A stretch of 64,000 bases of DNA. It comes from Lojkania enalia. Taxonomy: Eukaryota > Ascomycota > Dothideomycetes > Pleosporales. Made by a program: the position numbers and the translations under genes. The stretch lies in NCBI GenBank assembly GCA_010094045.1, contig ML986676.1, positions 124,001 through 188,000 of the forward strand, read 5' to 3'. Positions within the stretch are counted from its first letter, which is position 1. Every line of letters begins with the position of its first letter. Below, piece by piece: positions 1 through 12,791 of the stretch. The notes beneath the pieces are model-generated. The model worked only from the letters and a program-made list of their open reading frames with translations, did not search any database and had not been told where the DNA came from.

Positions 1-234
1 TTATACTATAAGTAGATTCCGGTATATTATTAGTATACGATCGTTTAAATTATATTAAATATTAAAGTAGCACGTCTTTTACTATTTATTTAACCTCTTT
101 TAATAGTTAAGAAGGCTAAGTTTACTTGATTCTCGTTTTAGGCTATATTCTTATTATTTCGTTATTATATTATTATCAAAAGCTTAGGTGTCGCGTTTTA
201 GTAATAGGGTAGACCGCTCGCTTATAAGATACGT
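1..234 (-). mobile_element. Fot-I (Fot1/pogo) transposon, 5' terminal fragment, cut by window start
   Basis: This is the transposase-proximal end of a minus-strand Fot1/pogo DNA transposon. It matches the right end of the complete Fot-I copy at 6010-7863 almost base for base. The terminal inverted repeat (TIR) ends ...CTTATAAGATACGT at 234 and is followed by a TA target duplication at 235-236. Its end carries only one 17-bp subterminal repeat unit where relatives carry two, so it is 17 bp shorter than the matching stretch 7613-7863. The sequence after the TA continues a Fot-IV transposase, showing that this copy jumped into that element. No coding capacity remains. Confidence 0.88.
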
Positions 235-236
235 TA

Positions 237-874
237 TAACTATTTAAAAGTTAAATATAAGAATCTTAAAGTTATAAAAGGTTAGTTCTATTTTATATAA
301 AATATAAAGGTTAAATATAGTATTATTAACGAAAATATATATAACTTTAATAAATTAAGCTTTATAATAGACGTAATATTAATAGAAGTAGTAGTTACTA
401 GCTCTAAAAGACGGAATTAACTAAAGTAGCTCTAGCTAAATAATTATAAGTAGACTATAGTTATCTAGAGTATTAACGTAATAGAATAGATAATACTATC
501 TTTTATTATCTTTATAGGTATCTACTACCTCTCTATATAGTATAAAGAAGATAATATTCTATTAATCTAGGCTATATAGGTTACTAATAATAGCTAGACG
601 ATAAATAATATTAGTATTAAATAGTTAAAGTACTTTAATATATATATATAAAATTATACTATTAGTATATATTAATTACTAATTCTTAATAGCTATAAAA
701 GCTACGACTCGCTTAAATTTAGGCATCTCTATAAAGAAAAGAATATTATTATTCTCTATATACCTCTATATTTATTATATCTACTATAGCTATTAGATAT
801 AGATTATTTCTTATCTTTAAAAACTATATATAGGTGCTAAGTTAAATAGCTAATATATAATTATATTAACTATA
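237..874 (+). mobile_element. Fot-IV transposon, transposase middle part (segment 1)
   Basis: This is the central part of a Fot1/pogo transposase gene on the plus strand, heavily RIPed, matching 4825-5452 of the second Fot-IV copy. It contains the remains of the first catalytic motif (Tyr-Asn-Phe-Asn, originally Asp) near 340 and of the second catalytic region near 680. Its N-terminal part lies beyond the window start, separated by the inserted Fot-I copy. At 873-874 it is interrupted by the Fot-V element and resumes at 2715. Stops replace former Gln and Trp codons. Confidence 0.85.
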
Positions 875-2712
875 ATGTATTCTATAAGCGAGTAGGTCAT
901 ACAAGCGAGTAGGTCGGCTCTATCTATTAAGTAGCTCCACTATCAATTAAATTATAATGCCTTAACAACTAGGTATTAAAAATCGTTTAAATAAAAGCCA
1001 AATACTTCTTATTATTTAAGCTATCTAAAACAACGCGTTATTATCTATCTAATACGCTTATAAGCTATATAACGTTAATCTTTCTACACTACAGTAACGG
1101 CTAGCTAGCGTTACCTCTCGACGCGACTGTAAGGCTAACTTAAAGAGCCTTACTAAGTTAGAAGAGGAGGCTATTACTAAGTTTATTCTTGAGCTAGATT
1201 TAAAAGAGTTTTTACCTACTCTTACTACTATATAAGATATAGCTAATTCTCTACTAGCTGAGCATAACGCTAGTTAAGTAGGCTAGAACTAGCCAGCCAA
1301 CTTTGTTGTACGTACCCTATTAATTAAAACCCGCCTAAACCGACTATACAACTATTAACAAGTAAGGTATAAGGATTCTAATACTATTAGAAGGTAGTTT
1401 AAGCTTATAAAGGCTGTAATTAGATAGTATAGAATAACTAAGGCGGATATATTTAATTTTAATAAGATAGGCTTTTAGATAGAAGTTATTATAAGCTAGA
1501 CTATTATTATAGGTATAGAGCGTTATAATCGACTAAAAGCTTTATAGCTAGGTAATTGTAAGTAGGTAATAGTTATCTAAAGCGTAAGCGTAGTAGGCTG
1601 GGTAGTTCTACTATATATTATCCTTAAGGCTAAATACTACTAAATAGTCTGATATAATAAGAATCTACTAAAAGATTAGATAATTAACGTTAGTAAGAAT
1701 AGTTGGACAATAAATAAGTATAGAATTGAGTAGCTAAAGCACTTTATTTCCTATACTAAGACTCGCTTAATTAGCTTATAGCAACTACTTATTTTTAATA
1801 GTTATAAGAGCTACTATTCTATAGAATTCTTTAGTTTCTGTAGGTAGAATTGTATTCTACCTCTCTATATACCAGCACACGCCTTATATATACTACAACT
1901 ACTTAATATAGGCTGCTTCTTACTATTAAAGCGAGCCTACAGCAGTTAGATTAACCAGCTAATATATTACTACATTAACTATATCGATAAGCTATCCTTT
2001 CTACCAGCCTTTAAGGCTGCCTTTAAGAAAGTAATAACTAAGGATAATATCTATGCAGGATTTCGAGCTATAGGCTTTATTCTATTTAAACTAGATATAG
2101 TACTCTTACAGCTTAATATTAAACTTTAAACACCTATACTAGAGCTAGCTATAATAATAATATAGACTGCTAAAACACTAAGTAATCCTTATAAATTTGA
2201 AGCTTAGAAGTAGCTTCTCTATACCCGTATTTAAAAGCACTAGAATTTATTACCTTCTACTCTACTTGAGATAGTAGAGTAGCTTAATAAAGGATATATA
2301 AAAATAGCCTATCTAGCTACCCTACAACACTCTCGAACAACTACCCTAGAGTAGGCTGTTAAGGAGCTTATAAAGCGCAAACAGCGTAAAAGGAAACGAA
2401 TTTAGATAGGAGGAGCTCTACTAGTTAAGTAGGGTATTAAGATAGCTACTACTAATACTAGTATAGCAGGAAAGCGTTGTGAGCAGCTATTAGCTAATAG
2501 TAAGATATCACGTGTACGATGCTGCGCACGCTGTAAAATACCTGAGTATAACTCTTATATTTGTAAATATAACGGAGGAGGTACTTAATAATCCTATTAT
2601 TAAATATCTTATCTATATCTAAAAGCGTTGTTAAGCTGTTCGTATATAAAGGCTGAGAATTAATAATAGCTAACCTACTCGCTTATATAACCTACTCGCT
2701 TATAGAATACGT
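875..2712 (+). mobile_element. Fot-V transposon, complete, degenerate transposase
   Basis: This is a complete 1838-bp Fot1/pogo element (Tc1/mariner superfamily, DDE transposase). Its TIRs of about 42 bp begin ACGTATTCTATAAGCGAG, and each holds the unit AAGCGAGTAGGT twice at 17-bp spacing. TA is duplicated at 873-874 and 2713-2714. The degenerate transposase runs from roughly 1130 to 2588. It has an N-terminal Tc5/CENP-B-like DNA-binding region, the first catalytic motif (Phe-Asn-Phe-Asn) near 1455, the second near 1790, and the third block (Pro-Ala-His ... Leu-Asn-Ile-Gly-Cys-Phe) at about 1872-1920. A C-terminal zinc-knuckle-like Cys-x2-Cys-x4-Tyr-x4-Cys lies near 2520-2563, with the His now Tyr. 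It is less RIPed than its host Fot-IV, consistent with a later insertion. Stops make it non-coding. Confidence 0.92.
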
Positions 2713-2714
2713 TA

Positions 2715-3466
2715 TTATAAAAATTAAATTTTTATTCTACTTTAAAATAGTTTTTAATATAGTAATTATAAAGAGTAATATTCTAAATAGCTTTCAAAGT
2801 ATTAGTCTAGTTTTATTTAACTTAAATATAATACTATTAAAGTTTAAAGTTTAACTATATATATTAATATCTTCTATAATTAAAAATACCTTTTAGGAAT
2901 TAAAAATACTAAATAATCCTATTAAATTTAGGTCTTAATTTACGTATATTTAATTAAGAGTTTAAAAATATTTAAATAACTTATCTACTTTAATAGTAAA
3001 GGCGTTTAAATAGTTTATAAAGAGTACTATATATATAATATATAAAAATGTACTATTATATACTTCGGTTACTAAGTTTTAAATAGCTAATAAAGCTATT
3101 ATATAACGTTAACTGTATAAAAGAAAGTATATATAAAAGAAAGGTAATCTAATAATTAAAGAAAGCGCTTAATTAACTACTCTAAAAGAGTTTAACACTT
3201 ATACTAATAGGAAGAAGAGTAGAAAGAAAGCGTATATTAATAGAGGCTAGCTAACTTAAAGGTACTATAGGTAGTATAGTAAAACTAGATATAACTCGCG
3301 GACGTATAAAAATAATACTATAGATATAAAAGAATAGGCTACTATATTATATAGTATAATAGAATATAAGAAAGTATAATATTTTATAAAAAGTAGTTAT
3401 AATTTTAGTATAGTTTTAGTATTATAATTAGCTCGTTTAGGTAATTAGCTTACTTATATAGTACGT
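2715..3466 (+). mobile_element. Fot-IV transposon, C-terminal part and right TIR (segment 2)
   Basis: This continues the Fot-IV transposase of 237-874 after the Fot-V insertion; the join reproduces the uninterrupted sequence seen near 5450 in the other copy. It carries the C-terminal region, including a degenerate zinc knuckle around 3262-3310 with Cys codons turned to Tyr, then the right TIR ending ...TTACTTATATAGTACGT at 3466. A TA target duplication follows at 3467-3468. The flanking sequence from 3469 is a Fot-VI transposase, so this copy was inserted into a Fot-VI element. Confidence 0.85.
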
Positions 3467-3468
3467 TA

Positions 3469-3811
3469 ATATTACTAATAATAATATTTATAATTTTAAT
3501 AAGATAAGCTTTTAGATAGATATTATATCTACTAGTAAAATAATTACTAGTACTAAACTATTAGCTAGTCGACTAAAATTACTATAGTTAAATAATTTTA
3601 AGTAGATACTAGTTATTTAGACTATTAGTATTTATAGTAATATTATTCTACTATTTATTATTTTTACTAGTAAGTAATACCTTTTTATATAGTATTAGAG
3701 TAATAATATACTATTTAGAAGAATAATTATACTAAATAATAGTAGATAAATAAATAATAAGCTTATAATTAAATAGTTAGAGTATTTTAATTAGTATATA
3801 AAGTAGTATAT
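3469..3811 (+). mobile_element. Fot-VI transposon, internal transposase fragment
   Basis: About 340 bp of a Fot-VI transposase, aligning to roughly 51,226-51,566 of the more complete Fot-VI copy. It includes the first catalytic motif region (Tyr-Asn-Phe-Asn). The left end is the TA insertion point of the Fot-IV copy. On the right the similarity stops at about 3811, where Gypsy-A starts. It is the oldest element visible in the left nest, since both neighbours inserted into it. The rest of the copy is not in the window. Confidence 0.75.
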
Positions 3812-3814
3812 AAT

Positions 3815-4336
3815 TATTATAAACGCTCTTATACTAGAGCTAATTAAAATATAGGATTCTATATAAATAAGTAAATAGAACGAGTTATATAAACAACTTA
3901 GTAGCTTAGTTATAGATAGGTAACTAAGTAAGAGGAATAGTAGGAAGACTAAATTATATTTAATAATCTTATAACTCTAACCTTTATAGCTCTTTATAGT
4001 TAACTTAATTATCCTTTATATACTCTACTTATACGCTTCTATTATAAGCTTATAAGAATAATCCCCTATAATATATAATTATTCTTAGTTATTACTCTAT
4101 TCTATATTTAACTAATTAAAGGCTGTTATACTTTAACTACTCTTATAAAGCTAGAAAAAGTAAGACTAGTTAAACTACTCTAATTATAAGAAAAGAGATA
4201 CCTTTAGTAAGTAATATAAGAAACTTATATAAGTAGAATATTAAGATTAGCTAGTAAGGCTACCTCTTTAGAAGTAGATATAATAACTATATTTATAAAA
4301 ATATAGAACAAATTAATATAATAATAGAAATAGCTA
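3815..4336 (+). mobile_element. Gypsy-A retrotransposon, 5' LTR/leader and start of gag (segment 1)
   Basis: Sequence between the broken Fot-VI element and the Fot-IV insertion. It begins TATTATAAACGC, a RIPed form of the TGTTATA start shared by LTRs here, and is preceded by a possible 5-bp target copy. From about 4290 the reading frame runs toward the Gag sequence that resumes at 8067. The boundary between LTR, primer-binding site and gag could not be fixed because no 3' LTR of this element is in the window. The placement rests on position and continuity, not on a recognised motif. Confidence 0.5.
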
Positions 4337-6009
4337 ACGTATTATATAAGTAAGCTAATTACCTAAGTAAGCTAATTATAATACTAAAACTCTATTAAAA
4401 TCGCGATAATTATACTTTATAATATTATATTATAACTAATAACTATAGAATTAATTTAGAAAGAAGCTAAAATATAACTTATACTCTAAGCTCTTTAATA
4501 AGATATAATACTAACTATACGTTGTATTATATTAATCTATAATATCTCCTAAAGTATATTTAGTATATAAAAGTAAGAAATAACTCTATAATATAATTAC
4601 TAGCCTAATTTAATAAAGTTTAGTAAGACTAAAGAGTAGATAATTATTTAGTATATACTAGATCTAGATATAAGAGAATTCCTACTATAGCTTACTACTA
4701 TTTAAAATATAGCTAATTTACTACTAGCTATACGCTCTATTAGCTAGATTAAAAAGAACTAGGTAGAGAACTTTATTAAATATACGCCTAAGTTTAAGGT
4801 TAAATTTAATTAAAAGTATAACTATTTAAGACCTAAATATAAGAATTTTAAGATTATAGAAAGCTAGTTCTACTTTATATAGAATATAAAGGTTAAGTAT
4901 AGTATTATTAATAAAAATATATATAACTTTAATAAATTAGGTTTTATAATAGGCGTAATATTAATAGAAGTAGTAGTTACTAGCTCTAAGAGATAGAATT
5001 AACTAAAACAGCTCTAGCTAGGTAATTATAAGTAGACTATAGTTATCTAGAGTATTAACACAATAGGATAGATAATACTATCTTTTATTATCTTTATAGG
5101 TATCTACTACCTCTCTATATAGTATAAAGAAGATAATATTCTACTAACCTAGGCTATATAGGTTACTAATAACAGCTAGACGATAAATAATATTAGTATT
5201 AAGTAGTTAAAGTACTTTAATATATATATAAAGAATTGTACTATTAGTATATATTAATTACTAATTCTTAATAGCTATAAGAGCTATAACTTACTTAAAT
5301 TCAGGCAGCTCTATAAGAAAAAGAATATTATTACTCTCTATATACCTCTATATTTATCGCATCTACTATAGCTATTAGATATAGGTTATTTCTCACCTTT
5401 AAAGACTGTATATAAACGCTAAGTTAAGTAGCTAATATATAGTTATATTAACTATATTACAAAAATCGAGTTCTTATCCTACTTTAAAGTAGCTTTTAAT
5501 ATAGCGATTATAAAGAGTAATATCCTAGATAGCTTTTAAAGTACTAGTCTAGTTCTATTTAACCTAAATATAGTACTATTAAAACTTAAAGTTTGACTAT
5601 ATATACTAATACTTTTTATAGTTAAAGATACCCTTTAGAAGTTAAAAATACTAAGTAATCCTATTAAATTTAGGTCTTAATCTATATACGTTTAATTAAG
5701 AGTTTAAAAGTACCTAAATAGCTTATCTACTTTAATAGTAAAAGCATTTAAATAGTTTATAAAAAGTGCTATATATATAATATATAAAAATATACTATTA
5801 TATATTTAGGTTATTAAGCTTTAAATAGCTAATAAGGCTACTATATAATATTAATTATATAAAAGAAAGTAAATATAAAAGAAAGATAACCTAATAATTA
5901 AAGAAGGTATTTAATTAACTACTTTAAAAGAATTTAGTACTCGTACTAATAAGAAGAAGAGTAGGAAGAAGGCGCGTATTAATAGAGGCCGGCCAACTTA
6001 AAGGTACTA
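4337..6009 (+). mobile_element. Fot-IV transposon, 5' TIR and most of transposase (segment 1)
   Basis: This is the left nine-tenths of a second Fot-IV element, inserted into Gypsy-A (TA at 4335-4336 and again at 8065-8066). The TIR begins ACGTATTATATAAGTAAGC, and the unit TAAGTAAGCTAAT occurs twice at 17-bp spacing. A plus-strand degenerate transposase follows: N-terminal helix-turn-helix region from about 4620, first catalytic motif near 4920, second near 5265, third near 5345-5400. At 6008-6009, inside the zinc-knuckle codons, it is interrupted by a Fot-I copy. Together with 7866-8064 the element totals 1872 bp. Confidence 0.9.
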
Positions 6010-7863
6010 ATATACTTTATAAGCGAGCGGCTTATATAAGCGAGTAGTCTACTCTATTAACTTTTTTAACTTTTATATATATATAGCTTAATAACTAAGT
6101 AATATAATAGTAATTTATAACTTATATAATTATTCTATAGAAACCTTTATATCCTTTTAGTATATATAAGAATTATATCTAGTCTTACTATAACAGCTAT
6201 AGTATATTTTATACTATCTACTTATACCTAATTATACCTTAAATTAGTATATTATAGCCCGAGTTTCCTCCTTATTATCCTTTTTAGTAATAATTATCTC
6301 TTCTTATACTTTTATTAGGGTCCCTTACGCTTAAATCTACCTTTTTTTCTACTATTTCTATTTTATTACTACTTTATTTACTTCTTAAAAGCTGACGATT
6401 TTATCGCGTATTAATCCGATCTAATATATTACTTTTATAGAACCTTTTTTAAACTAATTTAGCTTTTTAATAATAGAAGTTAGTAAAGAACTTATATCTC
6501 TTTAAATCCGATTATAAATTAATATTAATTAAGCTTCTAGCTCGTACAAGTTACTTAGTATTTTTACTTCTTATAGAGTATTATCTTATACTAGTAGTAT
6601 TAGCATATAAAGCTTTATATTAAACTTTAAAAGTACTACTTCTAGATTAAATAGGACTAGACTAGCTTTTTAAAAGCTTATATAGATATTATCCTTTATA
6701 ATTAATATATTAAAAGCAGCTTTAAAGGCTAAAAAGAACTTAAGTTTTATAATATAGTTAATATAATTACGTGCTAAGACTAAGATCTAATTTCTATATA
6801 TACGCTTTAATAGTAAAAAGTAGTCTATATCTAGTAGCTATAATAGGTATAATAAATAAGCTAGTATATAGAGTAGAATAATACTCTATTTCTTGTAGAG
6901 TTTCTAAAAATTAAGCAAGTTATAGCTGTTATAGCTATTAAAGATTAGTAGTTAACGCGTACCTACTATATAATCCCTTATATACCTATAAAAATACTAT
7001 AACTACTTAATACTAAGTTTATTTATTATCTAGCTATTTTTACTAACTATAATAGCCTAGTTCTTAGGTATATTATCGCCTTTATACTAGGTAGAGAGAT
7101 AGTAGTAGCTAGTAATAATAATAAAGGGTAGGAGCGCCTAGCTAGTAGTATTAATCTCCTAAATTACTAAAATCTATTTATAATTATCTAATTAAATTAC
7201 CTTTAATTAATTATATCTTTCTATACTTATAACAACTAGTTATAATAAAATAACGCCTATTTAAAAGCTAGATTTATTAAAATTATATATATCCTTATCT
7301 ATAATATTATACTTCTTTTTAGTATATTATATAAGTTTAAACTAGCCTTTAATTATCTTAAAATCTTCGTATAGAGTTCTCTAGTAATTATAAGGCTAAT
7401 TTAGGCGTATCTTAAGCTTAGAAGTATATCTAATAAAGTTCCTAGACTAATATATACTAATCTAGCCTATACTATATTTAGTAAGTAAGCTATTAGCTAT
7501 ATTTTATATAGCAGCTAAACTAGATATAAATCCTCGTAAATCTAGGTTAAGTATATATTAAATAATAACCTCCTCTTTAGATTTTATTAGTCTCTTTAAG
7601 TTAGGCTTATAATTATACTATAAGTAGATTCCGGTATATTATTAGTATATAGTCGTTTAAATTATATTAAATATTAAAGTAATACGTCTTTTACTATTTA
7701 TTTAGCCTTTTTTAGTAGCTAAGAGGGTTAAGTTTACTTAATTCTCGTTTTAGGCTATATTCTTATTATTTTGTTATTATATTATTATTAAAAGTTTAGA
7801 TATTATATTTTAATAATAGAGTAGACCGCTTACTTATATAGACCGCTCGCTTATAAGATATAT
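6010..7863 (-). mobile_element. Fot-I transposon, complete 1854 bp, degenerate transposase
   Basis: Complete minus-strand Fot-I element inserted in a Fot-IV copy. The insertion point is exact: the uninterrupted relative reads GGTACTATAGGTAG, and here the two halves flank the element with TA duplicated at 6008-6009 and 7864-7865. Each end holds two 17-bp repeat units of the AAGCGAGCGG type. The transposase runs from about 7620 down to 6150. It keeps recognisable N-terminal helix-turn-helix and DDE blocks, and a C-terminal zinc knuckle near 6185. Almost every Gln and Trp codon is a stop. Its length equals that of the 46,652-48,505 copy. Confidence 0.93.
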
Positions 7864-7865
7864 TA

Positions 7866-8064
7866 TAGGTAGTATAGTAAGACTAGATATAACTCGCGGA
7901 CGTGTAAAAATAATACTATAGATATTGAAGAATAGGCTACTATATTATATAGTACGATAGAATATAAGAAAGTATAATATTTTACGAAAAGTAATTATAA
8001 TTTTAGTATAGTCTTAATATTATAATTAGCTTACTTAGATAATTAGCTTACTTATATAGTACAT
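7866..8064 (+). mobile_element. Fot-IV transposon, end of transposase and right TIR (segment 2)
   Basis: The last 199 bp of the Fot-IV copy that starts at 4337, continuing the zinc-knuckle region after the Fot-I insertion. It parallels 3268-3466 of the first Fot-IV copy. The right TIR ends ...TTACTTATATAGTACAT at 8064 (RIPed ACGT) and is followed by TA at 8065-8066 and by Gypsy-A gag. Confidence 0.88.
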
Positions 8065-8066
8065 TA

Positions 8067-9109
8067 GTTCTAGTAGATAAATAGATAAAAAGCCTAAAGA
8101 AGATTTAGAATAGTTTTTTTAAAAGTTTTAAAAAAATATAAAAAATAGTTAATAGTAAATAAGAAATAGAACTTATAGAAATTATCTAGAAACTTAAGTA
8201 AGTTAAAAGAGTACTACTAATAATATATTATTAGTAATAAATTAAGTTAGTACTATTTAATAAGTTTAATAGAATTAAGTCTAAACTTAAAAGATTTCTA
8301 ATAATAGTAAGAATTTATATTAATACTAACCTAGATATTATCTAGTATAAAAATAAGAAAGTACTATTTATAGGAGTATACTTAATAGGTAAACCCTTTA
8401 ACTAGTTCTAGTCTTTTCTAATAGATTTTAAGAACCACGCGGAAGAATACTAAAAAAGTAAAACTAAAATAATATTTATAAGTCTAGTATACTTCTAATA
8501 GAAACTTAAACTAGTATTTAGAGATATTAATAAAGTATAAGTAGTAGAAAATAGACTTTATAACCTAGTTTAACTAGAATCTATTACCTTATATATATTA
8601 AGCTTTTAATAGCTCTTAAATAAAGTTGTATAGGATAATTATAGTATAATAGTAAAGTTCTATAGAAGATTAAAAATAGAAATAAAAAGAGTAATAATAT
8701 ATATAGAATAACCTTAGGATCTAGTATTATACTTCTAACTAGTAAAAAGAATTAATAATAAACTATACTAGTTTAAAAATAAGAAAAGATAAGTATACTA
8801 CTAAAGGGTATACTTTTTAGTAAAAGTTACTAATATAGACGAACCTATAGATCTAAATACTACTAGAGAAAAGAAGTTTAAACTATAAGTAACTTAAGAA
8901 AAAAAGACTTAGAAGAAAGATATTAAGTACTATAATTATTAGAAACTAGGATATATAGTAAAAAAATATTAAAGTAAAAAGAAAGAAAAGAAAAACCGGC
9001 TTATAAAAGATAAACTATAGGAAGTAGGTAAAGAAAAACTAGCTGTAACTATAGAATATAGAACTCTATACTAGTTCTTTTATAATAAAGATAAGTATTA
9101 AATATATTA
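8067..9109 (+). mobile_element. Gypsy-A retrotransposon, gag with zinc knuckle (segment 2)
   Basis: This is a degenerate Ty3/Gypsy Gag coding region. A retrotransposon-gag-like domain lies around 8240-8700, including a recognisable Phe-x-Gly-x-Tyr-Leu-x-Gly stretch near 8370. A CCHC zinc knuckle follows around 8925-8985, in which Cys codons have become Tyr while Lys, Gly and Ile spacing is kept. Gag packages the RNA in the virus-like particle. Past the knuckle come the Gag-Pol linker codons, which break off at a TA (9108-9109) where a Fot-II element sits and continue at 10,965. Stops are at former Gln and Trp codons. Confidence 0.8.
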
Positions 9110-10962
9110 ATATAAGTAGTAAGTAAGTACGTTAGATAAGCAAGCGTGCTACCTTATTAACTTTTTTAACTATTCTAGTAATATATTTTTACAACACATT
9201 AAAATACTATAAATATAATATATATCCTTAATTAAGTAGTATTTATAATATTCTTCTTGTATATATAAAAGTTATACCTAGTCTCTCTATAGTAACTATA
9301 ATATATAGAAGCCTACTAACTCGCACCTAATTACGCTTTACTTTAATATATTTTACTCTCTAACTACTACTCAACTACTATTTAAGTAATAATCTCCTCT
9401 CCCTCTACTTTTAATAAGGTATCTTACTTCTAAATCCGCTTCTTTTTATACTATTTATACGTTATAATAGCTTTATTTACTTTTTTAAGGCTAGTAATTT
9501 AACCCTTTAGTAATATAGCTAAATAAAGTATTACCTTAGTACCTTTTTTAAGTTAATTAATTACTATAATAATAGAAGTAGGTAATAAACTTTTATACCT
9601 TTAAATCTAATTGTAAATTAATATTAATTAAGTTTTTAATTCGCGCTAGTTACTTAATATTTTAGCTTCTTATATAAGAACTTTTAGTATAGGTAGTATT
9701 AATATATAAAGCTTTATATTAAGCTTTAATATTATTACTTCTAAATTATATAAGACTAAACTAGCCCCTTAAAAGCTTACGCAGATATTATCCTTTATAA
9801 TTAATTACTAGTAGGTAGTATAGAAAGTTAGAAGAAACTTAAGCTTTATAATATAATTAATATAGTCGCGGATTAGGCTCTTAATCTAACTACTATATAC
9901 TTGCTTTAACAGCGAGAAGTAACCTACATTAAGAAGCTATAAGAGGTATAATAAGTATAACAGTATATAGAGAGTATAGATCTTATTCTCCTTATAAATT
10001 ACCTAGAATTTAAGCGAGTTATAGCTCTTATAGCTATTAAGAATAAGTAGTTGCTATATACCTACTTAACGGTTCTTTATATATATAATAAAGTGCTTTA
10101 GCTATTTAACTCTAAGATTATTAGTTGTCTATCTATTATTACTTAATCTGATAGCCCAATTCTTAGATATATTATTACCCTCGTACTAGATAGAAAGGCA
10201 GTATTAGCTAGTAAAGATAATAAAAGGTAGGATTACCTACTTAGCAGTATTAATTTTCTAGATTATTATAACCTACTTATAATTCTCTAGCTATATAACT
10301 TTTAGCCGACTATATTTTTCTAAGCTAGTAATAACTAGTTTAGGTAATATCTTATCTATTATAAAACCAGCTTTATTAAAATTGTAGATATCCTTATTAT
10401 AGATACTATATATAGCTTTTATACGCGCTATAAGCTTAAACTAGACTCTAATAATCTTAGAATCTTTATATAAAGCTTTCTAATAATTATATAGTCGATT
10501 AAATTATATTTTAAGGTTATTTATTTACTTAATAAAGTTCTTAAGCTATTTCTAGCTAACCTATTTAACGCTGTACTTAGTAAGTAGCTTATCTACTATA
10601 TTTTATATAGTATCTAGAAAGGGTGTAAATTCTTATAAATCTAGATTAAATATATATATAATAATAGCCTTCTCTTCTAGCTTAGTAAGCTTCTTTAAAT
10701 TTAGCTTATAATTATATTATATAGTAATTCTATTACGTCGTCGATATATTATTCTTTAGGAGATATTATATATAGAAGTAGTACGTTTTTTACTTTAAAG
10801 TTACTTATTATTAATAGCTAAGATAGCTAGAGAAATATCTACTTTATTATAGCTGGATTAGGTATTTATAGGTTAAGCTATTATTATTAGAAGGTAGAGT
10901 ATTACGTAAAGTTTATAAGATAGTATACTTACTTATCTAGCGCGCTTATTTACTACTTATAT
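9110..10962 (-). mobile_element. Fot-II transposon, complete 1853 bp, degenerate transposase
   Basis: Complete minus-strand Fot1/pogo element inserted in Gypsy-A gag-pol, with TA duplicated at 9108-9109 and 10,963-10,964. Its ends match those of the cleaner copy at 24,245-26,096: AGTAGTAAGTAAG followed by two units ending GCGCGCT at 17-bp spacing. The transposase is read from about 10,710 down to 9290, with N-terminal DNA-binding and DDE blocks still alignable to the other copy. Frequent stops make it non-functional. Confidence 0.9.
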
Positions 10963-10964
10963 TA

Positions 10965-12791
10965 ATAACTTAAAGAAACTATAGGATATTAGTTTTAGAA
11001 GAAAATATAACTTATAGTAATATAAGAATATATAAAAAGATAGCTAGAAGAAGTTTAAAAAGAATTAGATAAGGATAAAAAAATAAACACTATATTATAA
11101 ATAGAAGAAACTACTATTAGAGTACTAATACCTAAACTAGTATCTAGAGTATATTTTATATACTAATAAGAAATAATTAAGTATAAATAGAGAACTCCGG
11201 CTCTTATAGTTACTCTATAAGAAGAACTACCTATAAGATTCTATAATAAGAATAGACTAGAATAAGATATTATCAACGTTTACAAAGAATAGTAAAACAC
11301 CTACCCTAGAGAAATCCACTTCTTATACTTCTAAAAATAGATAGAAACAATAAAAGTAGTAGAAGGATATTTTAATATAATAGATTAGAATAAGGCTATA
11401 TATATAGTATAAAAAGTAGTAGCCTTTTTATAAAGTAAAGCACTAGTAAAATACTAGATACTAAAGGTATCACGATATAAATAAGAATAGGACTACTAGG
11501 TTAGAGAAGATAATAACCCTTATATAAACTAATACTACCTAATATATTTTAAGATAGTATAGATATCGTTTATTAAATAATAATATAAGACTTACTAAAA
11601 AAGGAAAGAAAATATAGGTATATAGCTAAGACAACTTAATAAAGATAAAGTACTAGGAAACCCTATAAAATAAGAAGTTATAATAGAATAGGAAGTTATT
11701 AAATAAATTTAAAACTATATAGTACTTAAATTTAAACCTTTACTATCTAAAATATATATTAGAGGAAAACTATAGTATAAATATCTAGAACGAAAATATC
11801 TAAAATATATATTTATAAAGAAAGTAATAGCTTACTAGTTTAAGATAATTTAACTATATAGAAATATAGGAGAATACTATCTTATAATACTAGGATAATA
11901 TTACGGCTATAAGGTATATATATTTATTAATAGTAGAGTAATAAAGAATTTTATAGCTAGTAATTATATTACTAGAAAAGAAATACTTATAGTATAATTA
12001 GAATAACTCTATATAATCTAAATTATAGAGGGAAAAGACTTCTAGAAGAAAGTTATATATATTATAGAACTAGGAGAGTTCGAAATTTTAAGAATAACTT
12101 AATAAAGATAGATATTCTAAATTATAGAAATTACCAACTATAATATTATCTTAGAGATTCTATAGCTAAGAAAAGAAAACTCTTAAATAAACTAGTAAAC
12201 TAGATAAATTATCCTTAAAAATTCTAGCTAGCTAGTTAAAAAACAACTTACTATAATAGTAAAAGAAGTAGTAAAAGAATTATTCCTAATAGGAAGTATA
12301 TTATATAGTATATCTAAGGAATACTAATATTTAATAGAATAACTCTAAAAACTACTATAATATCTATTTAAATATAGAGAATATAATTATAAAATTAAAC
12401 TATAATTAGAAAAAGAACCTAGATATAAACTAATATATAGCCTAATACTAAGAGAAGTAGAGGCTCTAAAATAATATATAGATAAGTACTTAAAGAAAAG
12501 AATAATCTAAAAATTAAATTTACTAGTAGTATATATTATACTTTTTATAGATAAGAAAGAAATAATAGATTTATAAATATATATTAATTATTATACTTTT
12601 AATAATATTATAATTAAGAACTAATACCTCTTACTACTTATCCGTAACTTAAGAGACTAATTAAGAGAAGTTACTATCTTTATAAAATTAGATATCTAGA
12701 ATATATACTAATAGATCTATACTAAAGAAGAAGATAAGTAGAAAATAGTATTTAGAATAAAAAAGAGACTCTTTAAATACCTAGTTATACT
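10965..12791 (+). mobile_element. Gypsy-A retrotransposon, protease and start of reverse transcriptase (segment 3)
   Basis: Continues Gypsy-A Gag-Pol. An aspartic-protease-like stretch lies near 11,890-12,000. Reverse transcriptase begins around 12,440-12,480 (Leu-Ile-Tyr-Ser-x-x-x-Arg-Glu). It runs through the conserved Tyr-Tyr (Asp-Tyr) block near 12,575, the Asn-Arg-Tyr-Pro-Leu-Pro equivalent near 12,620 and the Phe-Thr-Lys-Leu-Asp equivalent near 12,690. At 12,787-12,791 (ATACT) it is interrupted by Copia-1 and continues with the same ATACT at 22,612. Several frames must be stitched because of small indels and RIP stops. Confidence 0.82.
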
